DNA from: Castor canadensis | Lineage: Eukaryota > Chordata > Mammalia > Rodentia > Castoridae | Direction of reading: 5' to 3' | Length of the DNA: 64,000 nt | NCBI RefSeq assembly: GCF_047511655.1 | Contig: NC_133397.1 | Span: 128,858,308-128,922,307, forward strand | Shown here: positions 20,533-32,500 of the stretch, piece by piece | Position numbering within the stretch: the stretch's first letter is position 1 | How the letters are laid out: every line of letters begins with the position of its first letter | Notes under the pieces: generated by a model | What the model saw: the letters and a program-made list of their open reading frames with translations, nothing else | The model's database searches: none | Told to the model about the DNA's origin: nothing | Program-made: the position numbers and the translations under genes

Positions 20533-23500
20533 ATACATATATTTATGTACCCCCACCCCCACCCCGGTGTGACGCTGGAATCGACTCCTGAGGCCCTTGT
20601 GCTAAGCCACGTCCCCAGCCAGAGTGAAATCTAGAAACCTCCTATATGCATTCAAGCACACAATTCAAAGATCCTGAAAGAAGGAACAAGACACAGGGAC
20701 TTAAGGGGACACTACTTTTGGTCTGACTCTTTCTGCAGTTCTCTGTTAAGTTCATCAATGCGCTGCTGTAGTTTTTTACGTCTCTGTTCTGGTGGCAGAT
20801 GACTGAAATCTTCCAGTGCTGGCCCCTGAAAAGAGAAACTAAATCATTATTAAGGACATTTTCAGGAAATTCCATTTTTAAAATTCCATTCCATTTTTAA
20901 AATAAGAGTATGTACCAATTTTAAATTTCATATGAATTCTCTTTTAAGAAAGAGAATCTAAATAGATGTGTATTAACGAACACAGTGCTCTTGAAGAAAG
21001 AGCTCACATTTCAGTCACTTTTTAAACCATGAAGCAAATACAGAAAGCTGGCAATTATGAGCATCCCACTATTTTCAAGTGCTGGCAGAGTTAAAATGAA
21101 TACATATGAACCTTCTTACAGCAACAACAGAATGGAAACACATAACATTTCTCATCTGTCCTCATCATTATTTTTATTCTTAGAGAGAACCTTTCCACAT
21201 CAAACCCACTGCAGTGATGTTTAGAATGCGACAAATGTTCGAACTAAAAACATAACAAGTTTATACAATTGAGCTAAGTCAGCAACTTACCTCACACAGA
21301 CAACTAATGAATGATGTAAACTTCAATACTGTACACAGTCTTTCAAGTAATCGCACTTAATAAACCATTCCTTGAGTCAGAACCACTTTTGTCATTCAGT
21401 AACAAGGTAGAATGATTCACTGACGACAAACTGTATCCACTTGTGGAGCACATTTTCAATCTTCCTTATGTAAAACCAAATAACAGACCTTAGCTGTTTC
21501 TGAAATAAAGACACGATCCAAATAAAGGATCTAGTCTGTCTTCTTTTCCTTTTTTTTTTTTTTCCCCCTTTTGAGATAGGTTCTCATTATATAGCCCAGG
21601 CTGGCCTTAAACTCACAATCCTCCTGCCTACATCTCTGTAATGCTGGGAGTACAGGCATGTACCACCATGCCCAGTCTTAATATAATCCTTCCTTAGGAA
21701 GGACACTTGGAGTCTGAAAATTTTTTAATGCTTTGATAGTCAAGAAACTATGTAATTTTTTAAAAAAGTAGATAGCATTTAGATATCAATTTTTTTTTTC
21801 AAATGATGGTTTTTTTCCCTTGCTTTTTTTTAAAGTCAGGGTCTGTGTAGCCCAGACTGGCCATCAATTTGCAATCCTCCTACCTCACCCTTCCACCAAG
21901 TGCTGGAGTCGCAGGCATACAGCACAGGCCTGGCTCCATCCTTCCTGCTGGATGTCAGTCACTCTTACTTCTGTATCAGAGACTACAACAGAATCAACAT
22001 TAGCAACTACTGAACCCACTTAATATAAATCAATATTTACTTCTCATATACTCCAAAAATTGATACCTGTTGTCCATTTTTCTTTTCAAAATGGTTATTT
22101 TAAGAACTTAGTGCTGCTGAATGAACTTGTAAGGAAAAACAGGTTCCTGCTCTTACACCTATCATGTGTGCTGAACAGCCTTATTTCTAGATCTCCAAGA
22201 ACACTTCTCTTGCTTTTAGGGTAAGCCAGGACAGCCCAAACATGTCACAACAGAAGCCCTCAACTCTCTTGCCCAGTGCACACTGTGGCACCCAACAAGG
22301 TTCCTGACAAAAGGCAGACCTTCTATGTGGCTTTTATTTCTTCATCTAGTCACCAGAAACAGCTGGGTCAAGCAGCAAAGCTGACCTAAGCAAAAGGATG
22401 ATAAAATCTGAAGTTACTAGTTAATTATCAACACAAATTGTTGAATTCATTCTAATTATGGGTTACAGACATTAAACTAGTACATATGTGCCCAAGAGAA
22501 CTATTAATTTATATACTTTTAAAAATTTCTGAAAATCTTGAAAATGTATTTAATGAAATGGAGAAATACATTTTACCATAATACGACAAACTGACCGTTA
22601 TCCATGAGTAAATAGTCACATTTCTGCTTATTCCTAATCCAAAGTTCCTGTCAAATTCATTAACAGTAGCCAGCATCTAGGCACTTGCTTTTCAACATGA
22701 GAACCTGTTCTTAGGTAGAATACAAGACCTGACTCACTCTGTTGACTAGTGGTGTAAAGACGACCTCTGAGCCATATCACAATCTCTCACCACAAAGAAA
22801 TTTGTAAAAGGTCCAAATAAAACTATTTTACATAGCTTCCTATGCAAGCTCCCAATAATTCTGGGGTTAGTTCTTCATAATGTAGGCCCATCAATTTGTT
22901 TGAAATAAATATGCACAGGAACATCCAAACACACACACACACTCACACGTGATAATCAGATCATCTGTGTTTTGGTTCCCCTGCAGTAGCACTGAACAAA
23001 GCACTGGCTCCCTAATGACATTAGCAGAAAATCTTTTTTGTCCTTTTTGGAAAAACCTTACAATTCTTTAGGATAAACTACTAATCGATTTTATAAGACC
23101 TTTTCTAAGGGTGTTAACAAAAGTAACTTTCTTCTAAATTCTCTTTCTGTATTACAAATTTTTTGCTCTACCATTAACTTCAGTGCTGTGTGATTACAGA
23201 GATTAGTTCTTCTCTGTGACAAGGGCTCCACCCAATCACGTTCAGGAATTTCATGGGTTCATTGTACTCAACCACACAATTTTCTAGCCTATGACATCAA
23301 GAGGTACTGGCATATGTTGGACTATGGATTAGATTATAAAAACAGAAACACATACAAGGTGAGAATGTGGAACGTAGTTTGAGATTACTTAATGTTGGAC
23401 AGCATACATATCAGCACGCGAGGCTTACCATCTTCCCCGACCACTGAACAGTTCAACGGAAAACAGAAAGAAATGGTAAATTATTCACAGGAAACTAGAA

Positions 23501-26500
23501 TACAGAAGATGCAATAACCTGTTTTTTTTACAATATTAAAATAAATTATGTACATTTTACAATCCAAACAATTATGCTAGAGAAAAGCAATTGTCAGCAC
23601 ATTTTGGGAAAGCAGATTACTTGCAAAAAACAAAACAGAAAAATGCACACTGATGATAATGGCAGATACTTTCTGAATTCAGCAAAACTCAAACGTAAGC
23701 AGCAATCATTCCACCAATAAATCATGCATTTCCCTTAAAGAAACTTTGCTATCTATGTACAATTTGGAATCCACCTATTAATATAGTATCGAGTACAAGT
23801 GAAGAAAGAAACATGCTTCTAGAGAGAAATCATAAATTAAAGGGAATTTTTATATAGGTGTATTCTACCTACATAGCTCTAACATTTGAAACTAAATATA
23901 AAATATTAGCCATTTAAGAAGAAATCTTACATAAAAAATTTAAAGAGTGCCCTTCTACATGCGTTAAAGAAAGCACCATTATCTGAATTTTTATGATTCA
24001 AAACACTTTTCTGAATCTAAACTTACCACAGTAAAGTGAGGGTAACATTTTTATCTTAGATGTAAGGTACTATTTTTAAAGTATGGACACATTACAAACA
24101 TCTCACTGTCAAAGTAACAATTAAGTTACCCAGAACCAAGCTGCATACAGTATCCCAATAAGCACAAACGTATAGGGTGAAGTCTGCATTGAAAACGGTT
24201 TCTTCTTTTCAGTAATATTCTGAAATTCAGACTTGAAAAATGCTAAAAACAACTTAAATTTTAGCAAACTGGGTAAAATCTATTCTTCTTGATCATATGA
24301 GATGACAAGAGTCTGAAGAGACCACTCACAGTGCTCTTATACACTAGAAGTCACAGCACACCCAGGCACGCACAGACATGTGCACACAGACACACAGATA
24401 CATAAGCACTCAGAGGCACAGACATGCACCCACACACAGACACACAAGTGCACTGAGCAACACAGACATACATGCAACACAGGTGCAGACACACTCAGCA
24501 ACACAGACTGCATGCATACAGACAAGCACAGGTGCACACACGCAGACACACTCAGCAACATAGACACATGCAGAGGCACAGACATGCACACAGACAGCAT
24601 TCACTCATGCAGACACACACACATACAGACACATGCACAGAGGCGCAGACATGCACACGCAGACATGTGCAGACAAACATGCAGAGGTCCAGATACACAG
24701 ACATGCATGCACTCATGCAGAGACACACACTGACTTGCAGACATGCATGCAGAGCCACATAGACAAGCACATATGCAGACACGCACACACACACACACAC
24801 ACACATGCAGACATATACATATATATGAGCACTGAGACACACACGTGCATGTGCACACAGACTCACACACACTTGCACACACATACCCAGTGCAGTAAGC
24901 TTCGTAAGCTTAACCCTCACATTCATCACCCTTGGCTGGCATCTCTCAGGCTGGAGATGCATGCCAGTGGTGGGCTGCTAGCCTGACATGCACAAGGCCC
25001 TGGGTTCAAGGCCCAGTACCACAATTTTTTTTCCATTTTTTTTCCCAATTTCTAAATCATGTTTTAAGAAAGGGTGACAAAGAGATGTCAGGTAGTTTCA
25101 CTGAGAATTTTTTGAAAGAATTAATTCTGGCAAAAATATCTACCCCTTATCTCTGATGAGCTGGCCATACTCACTAATGGTTGTGAAGATAAGAAGGGAT
25201 GATATTTGCTAGTGGTACCTTTCCAAACTACACTTCACATTCTTTAGAATGTTAATAGTTTTAAGAAACAAAACACATGATTTATTATGTGTGACAAAAT
25301 TCATAGTGAGAAAATGGAAAGATTTAAATTAAGGAAAGCTACTCATGGTATTCTTTAAATACTGTTACAATTACACACAGGACAAGAAGTAAAATATTTA
25401 AAGTCTGTGACTCATCTCTCATGATAATTCTCCCAAGGTGTATTTCTAAGTGTTCTGTCATTTTGTAATTAATATATTAATACTGTTCAGAGAAAACACA
25501 AAGATAATTATGGCCTAGATATCAAATGTTTCCATTTTTAGCTAATCTAGTTTTACTATAAATTTATAGGTCACTGAAACTCAAGTTCATTATGAAAATA
25601 GTGGAAATATATTCTGTGTGTTTTTTAAAGTAATACAACTTCACAGCAAAAAACACCACACTCATATACAATTACTTTATACCTATAAACTAGAAATGTC
25701 ATATAATCACTGCATCATAAATACAAAAGACAGCTAAAAAAGAAAATCAGGCAATTAAAATTATTAAATGCATTTTTTGAAAACAGGCCAAAATTCTGAA
25801 AAACGTACTACCAATCTATAAAAGTTTCAAAAAAACAACTCTAGACTTCTGAAGATCATAATAATTTAGACACAAAACATGGACTTCTTATTGTTAAACA
25901 AATCTGTTATTATTTAATCTCATTGTTAGATAAACTTTCAAAAGAAGTGGCTGTAGGATAAAAGTTATTAGTGTGTTTGTTAAACAATCAAGTTTGGGTA
26001 TGTTCCCCCAATAATGATGAACTGTTAGAACTTGACTTCACAGGAGGAAACTATAAAACCTCATCCCTCAGAAAAAGTACAGAGGCCCCAGTGCCAAACT
26101 CAAAAATACTGCTCTCACATCCTCACAGATACTGGGAATTGTATATACTATTTTTTTTAAGAAAAGGTATTTTGAAGAAAACAATGTCCATCAAATGTAG
26201 CACAAAACAAAGAGTTTCTGAATCGAAGGGCGAAACTCAGTGGCTAGGAAAAACCTTGAGATCTGCTCATTCTGTAAGGTTAATGGACTAAAAAGTCCAC
26301 ATATGTGCATGTAAGGACACATAAACTGGATTATTAAGGCTTGCTTTTCCTCCATTTGGATTTTTGGAAGGAAACGATCTCTATAGCTTAACATGAAACA
26401 GCACCTAGTAAAACTCCAACTCCAACCTAAGAGGAAACTCCTCAACCCGAGGTTGCGATGTCATCCTCCAACCCTTTCCTTGGTTGGCTCGCTGTGTTTT

Positions 26501-29500
26501 CTATCTTGCACACTGCTGGCTTCTGGGGTATGGTAACTAATACTGAAATTGGGAGATTTCAGCCTTCTAAAACTGTAACACTATACTGTAAGGACATAAC
26601 TAAACTTCTTAAACTAGGCCCTATAAAAACAGCGCGTGGATATTTAAAGCTAAAGCAACACAGAAGAATAAAATAATGGCCAACCAAACAGTTTTCAGCA
26701 CTGCATTTATGAAATTCTACCTGCAAAGTGTTCAGTTAGGAAGAAGATACTGGGCTGTGTTGTAGCTCAATGGTGGCGTGCTTGTGTGGCAAGGGCAAGG
26801 CCCTGGCTCTCACCCCAGTGCCACAGACAGAATGAAGATACCACACGTTTAAGCATCTCTCTCCAAGCTAACTGCCTAAAATGCTTTTTTTAGCATTCCA
26901 TTGACTTCTTATCTCTGTGGATAGAGAAGCAATGTAGATTTTAATTCTACCCTAACACAGGCAATAGAAATCCTAAATATGATTTCCTAAAGTCTTTCAA
27001 ACAAGTATCAAGGGCTGGTTAAAGTAGACCATCATGCCAGAGGGGCAGTACAGACTCATCCAGAAGGACTTTTCCAAAAGGTCCTAAATAGCCTCTATTG
27101 TCACATACAGAAGTTCATGTCATTGGAGAAGAAAAAGGAAGTCACAAAGGGGATATAACACAGTGAACATTTCTCTGCATTACTGACAGTAGAGAAAGTT
27201 GTTGTGCTGTTTTAATACAAGTGTAGATGGTAATGTACTCTTACCCTGAACAAATATATTTTGTTGTAAAGGTGTCCAAAATGCAATTTGATGTCAGAAA
27301 AGAAGAAAGAGAAGGAAAGAGAAGACAAAAAAGAAAGAGAAGGCAGGGGAAGAGGAAAAGGAAAGAACCCACTATTAGTGTATTATTACTATTAATGATT
27401 GGACTTTGCTTGCTTTAGTTTTTTGAGACGTGGTATCACTATGTAGCTCTGGCTGGCCTGGAACTCCTGAGTTCTCCACCTCCTGAGTGCTGGGATTATA
27501 GGCAGACACTACCACATGTGGCAAGATCAGACTTCTGACACTGATAAGACTGAGTTCTCATCTACTGGTGATTGTACTTAAGGCTTTCCCCCCACCCCCC
27601 AGTACTGGGGTTTGAACTCAGGGCCTCCACCCTGAGATAGGGTCTCATGAACTATTTTGCTCAGGCTGGCTTTGAACCATGATCTTCTTGATCTCTGCCT
27701 CCTGAGTAGCTAGGGTTACAGGTGTGAGCCACCGATGCCCAGCCTACTTATGTTTTTTCAAATGTCCAGAAAAACCTTACAAATGAGTTTAAGTTATTGG
27801 CTATGTATATTAAAAGCACAACCAAAAAAAAAAAAAAAAAGCACAACAATGGGCTGGGGGTGTGGCTCAAATGGTAGGGTGCCCGCCTAGCAAGCACAAG
27901 GTCTTGAGTACTACCAAAAAAAAAAAAAAAAAAAAAAAAACCCACAACCTAAAAATCAAACATAAACAAGAAAAATTAGGGATCTGGGAGTAGTTCAGTG
28001 ATACAATGAGCACTTAGTATACCTAAGGCCCAGGGTTCAATCCCCAGAATGGGGGGAAAGAAAGAAAAATTAGCCTTGATAACACAATAATTACCTATCA
28101 GTAGTTTAACAGCTGTCGCTCAAGAACACTTTAACACTGCATTTGCATTCTGCTGGTCTATACATTTTCATTTGCAGAGTACTCTTAGGAATAATCAAAT
28201 GTCAAAGACTGGCCAATTTTTTAACAAAGAATAAAGGAAAAACTCTGGTAAAAAACAGTTTGGATTTTTCAGTTCAAAAAAACAAATTCCATATGATAGC
28301 TCAATATTTTTGTAAGATTTACAATTACAAAGTACCTTCCAATATATTAATTTGACCTATAAACAGTCTTTATATTTAACACAGCTATCTTTAATCTTTT
28401 TCTTTTTGAGGGGGAGGGTACAGAGGGAAGACAGGGGCTCATCCTAGCCAGGCTAGCTTTGAACTTGAAATCCTCCTGCCCTAGCCTCCCAAGTGCTGAG
28501 ATTACAGTTGTGTACCACACTCAACTTTTTATTTTTTTCAATTAATTAGAAATTATGTTTTCGCTTTTAAAAGTAAGTGGGGCAATTAAAATCAAGCTTG
28601 ACATTCTACTGCCAATAAAACAAAACTTTATAAATCGTCCGGTGAGGTCAGCATTAGTGACTAATTATTACAAGAGTAACTCCAGTGACAAATTACTCAA
28701 AGTCTTAAAAATGTAAATACATTACAAGACAATGGTGGACATATGGTTTCACATAAACGAAAAAAATAGCTAAAATATGATAGTACCCAGCACCCTCTTT
28801 ATAATACCATTCTTTCACGGTTAAGCGTTTCAAATGTCACAAAGAGGAGTCGTTCTTAACTTGAGGGCAGCTATACTTAATTGTGTGGTATTTTTACACT
28901 ACTTATTTACAGGAGAGAGCCTTATAATGAGGGTGGAGAGTATTAAAAGCCACACTACACACACGATAGGCCATCATGCATTTCAACCCATCTTTAAACT
29001 TACCCCTCTTTTGAGGCTTCTGAAAGAAGGAATTCTGGGCTTCCCTGTTTTTATTTCATTCATACAATAATGCACGGGCTCAATGGAGAATGTGAGAAAC
29101 TGGGACCCGTTAGAAGTACTGGATGTGAGTAAACTAGCAGGGGTTAAGGGTGGGGACTGTGGCTAATGCGGAAATAAAGAAAGGAATCAATAAGCCAATG
29201 TGCATAGCTTTTCCTAAATGAAAATTCTACTTCTGTCAACATACTTTCCACAAAATATACCTCAAAACTTTTAACAAAAATATTACAAGAAAATAAACAT
29301 ATCCTTTTAAAAGTCATTTATGTTATACCATTCCACTTGACATTTTTACAAGCTGACAGATTAGAAACAAAGTTAGAACAATGTGACCTGCATTAGAAAG
29401 GTCTCTGACTTCTGCAATATTAGCACCACCATGGATTCTTGTACAGGTCTAGTTAACCTACACTTGTCAGGAAAAAAGGCTAAAGTTATCACACAGAATA

Positions 29501-32500
29501 TTAAACTGTAATGGATTATCATCATAAATAAGCCAAAATTTGTCTCAGACTGTTTGTATTGCATCCTTATTTCACCTCTTTTTAAATAAATTTTATATTC
29601 CTTTTATTTCTAGGCTCTTCTAGCTACTCCCATCTAGCTGAAAATGGTCTCATCTCTCAACTTCTTGACTGGACAATATTATTAAAAGCACGAATAAAGC
29701 CTGAGCTAATTATAACTATACTTTTAAAGATGGTTTCAGTGTATAAGAATTAAAATACTAAGTACAACACATCCAACTGAAGGTAAGTCCGTTCTCCTTA
29801 CTGATGTGACACTTTGACAATAACTAAACTGGAGAAAGACAAAGCACTCGTTTATTTCATTTGCTCGATATTGGGCTGTGTTTACCTTCCTAAAACAAAG
29901 AGCACATTGAAAGCTGGGGTTTGACAAGAGGTTAAGAATAAGAGTCTCTTAGAAAGCTAAAGGTTTTTTTTTTTTTTTTTTTTTTGTAGGGGGGGACGGT
30001 ACTGGGGCTTGAACTCAGGGCCTACACCTTGAGCCACTCCGCCAGTCCTTTTTTGTGAAGGGATTTTTCGAGATAGGGTCTACAAACTGTTTGCCATGGG
30101 CTGGCTTTGAACCTCAATCCTCCTGATCTCTGCCTCCTTAGTAGCTAGGATTACATGCGTGAGCCACCACGCCTGGACAGAAATAATTTTTATTATTAGG
30201 GTATCAAACTGTTTCTCAACAAGTGAAAGGTTCATTGAATCAAACTGAAAATATTTACCCACCATTAGGAATAAATCATTATCCATTCATGTCTATGTTG
30301 ACTTAATTGACTTACTAAGAAAATCTGATTAGCATACAGGAATTTTATGGCTTTTACCTTAGGCTTCTTTCCAAAGAGCCACAATTTGCCCTTGGCCTTC
30401 CCTACTGTGGTTTTGGCATCCACCTTCCCACTCTCCTGTTTGGATGCACTGATGGTCCCATCAGAAATTGTTCTATAAATATGCTGACTGTAATCTTCAA
30501 AAGGAAAGTCTCCTGGAGGTTCAAAACCAGACTTGAAAGAGTCTACCACCATTTGAGAATCCTACATGCAAGAAACAAAATTTAAGCCATTTCATTTTTT
30601 CATAATACCACAAAAGCTTTCAAAACTTTAATCAGTGCAAGGAAACAAAAGTTTAAAAAAATAATTCTACAATAACACCAAAGGTTTAAGATAAGTAAGT
30701 TCTTCCTGTGAATTTGTAATAAACCCACAAATACCTTAATACCAACAGAAAAACACCCTAACTTATAAATTACATATATACATAATACATATATATGTAT
30801 TATGCACACATATACACATACCTAGATAAATAATGTACTTTGAAGCTCCCAATTAAAAAAGCCAAAAATTGTCTTTTCTTTTTTAAATTTAAGGATTCCA
30901 TGAGTTACAAGAAGGCTCTTCACTAATATCTACTTATAACTTGCTATGGAGGCTAAAATATGTTCTTTTCCCTTGCTCTCCCTTTGTAGTCTCAGTTTCT
31001 GTCAACCTTGCTTTTTGGTCATTTAAACATTCACTGAGAAATTGCCAGACTCAAGACTCTGCTACACCTTAGTCAAGATACAATGTGGTTAGACTTATTT
31101 CCTCAAGAGGAAAAGCTATGCTGTCCCCTCTACTCACAATGTCTTTTCCTCCTCAAGGGTCACTATTCCATATACTACCCATGTTTCTTGATCCAGTTCA
31201 AGTACCAACTCCTGTGGTTAAAGGCAACTCTGACAACTCTACATCTACCCGATCCCATCCTTCTCTAAATTGTCACTAGATAACAGTATAATACAGTTTA
31301 ACACACAGTTCAGAGTTCTAACTCTGGATTAGAACTGAAAAATAAGTGGAGAACTGAGAGGGCTAGAAACATTTTTTTTTTTTTTAAAGAATAAGAATTG
31401 CAGCAATAAGAATAGTCCTCAAGAGTCCAAAGGAATCTTTTACAAGAGTTTCATGAATGGGATGTAATTCAGAGTCAAGTACCCAGCTAGGTTAGTTAGA
31501 TCACTAATCTAAGTTGCATACCTACAGCAAATCCATTCATTCAAAAACAACTGCAGAGCACTTACTCTTCTTTCATCAACTGATTTTGCTGCAAGAATCA
31601 TTCCTTCCAAACATTTTGAAATGATGGGAATAACTTTGCGTTCTGAGTCTGCAAATCCTCTGTAACATTCACTGAGTTTAACCGTCCTTCGCTCATCCAT
31701 TTCTTGTAGTTGCTAACCAGGAATTTAAAAAACAAACAAACAGAAAAGGATAACTGAATTTTCTTATCATTCTGAAGGAAAGCAATTAGTGACCCCTCCC
31801 AAAAAAATGAAGATAACTACCTTAATACACGGTTGTTTTTAATACCTTTTATAACAAGTACTACATAAATTCTTAAACTCTGAGGTCTCCTAAATAGTAA
31901 AAGAAAGAAAAAAAAGTATCTGGGCTTTTAGTGCATCCAAAACCAAGTGACAGTGATTTTCAAGTATTCTAAAACAACCCTACCACTTCCAGTCTTGTCC
32001 CCACCTCTCTGCCTTCACTCTTCATATTTCTTATCGTTTATGTTTCCAGAGAAAGTTCCACTGGAAGATAAAAAATCTAGCACTAACTTTTAGAAGCAAT
32101 TAGCCTATAATATATATAAGGCTCAGACTTCCAAACCCTTAAACTAGTTCAGAATGCTTTGCTAAGATCTGGCTGGACAAAGCATTCACGGCTGCTTACA
32201 TGCAAACAGGTACAGAGAGTCTACCATAACCTACAGTTCAGTGACTATCAAAGAGGTGGCACATGTAAGTCCGAGCTTGAAGGTACTTTTGGCACTTTAC
32301 ATTTGCCAGCACTAGCTTTTCTCTTCCTAGGAAGCAGCTACACTACTCAAGTCTTCAAAGTCCCATAGCCTTTGAACCACTTTTCCTCTTCCCTTCCCAG
32401 TGGAGGCCTCCCCAGAATCTGAGAACTAGCTAGCAAGCCTGGATAGGCAGAACAGTGAGAACTGGCAGGCTGGATCCTCAGGGTTCAAAGACCAGAATCA

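Larger units (their letters stand above)
17243..20715 (-). other. FNBP1L: FNBP1L intron 12
   Basis: Holds B1-like SINEs in - orientation at about 17604-17706 and 19988-20100, a (GT)n tract at 20493-20531, an ID-like SINE at about 20548-20624, and possible old L2/MIR-type remnants at about 18880-19150 (weak). A C-rich stretch at 18380-18720 is open in three frames on +, without recognisable protein. Confidence 0.8.
20826..23428 (-). other. FNBP1L: FNBP1L intron 11
   Basis: Contains two antisense B1-like SINEs (about 21548-21678 and 21822-21936). The rest is unremarkable AT-rich intron. Confidence 0.85.
23444..29003 (-). other. FNBP1L: FNBP1L intron 10
   Basis: Holds the CA-rich satellite (24356-24895), ID-like SINEs on + (about 24945-25025, 26751-26828, 27850-27942, 27978-28066), and B1 or composite SINEs on - (about 27414-27527, 27580-27746, 28405-28527). 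A purine tract (gaagaaagagaaggaaag) lies near 27300-27365. The stretch from 25030 to 26750 shows nothing recognisable. Confidence 0.85.

Noticed and set aside
22922..22950. Short CA run as a feature
   Set aside because: Only a handful of repeats; too short to be worth annotating.
24337..24986. Several open frames of 60-136 codons on both strands
   Set aside because: All are translations of the CA-rich satellite; composition explains them.
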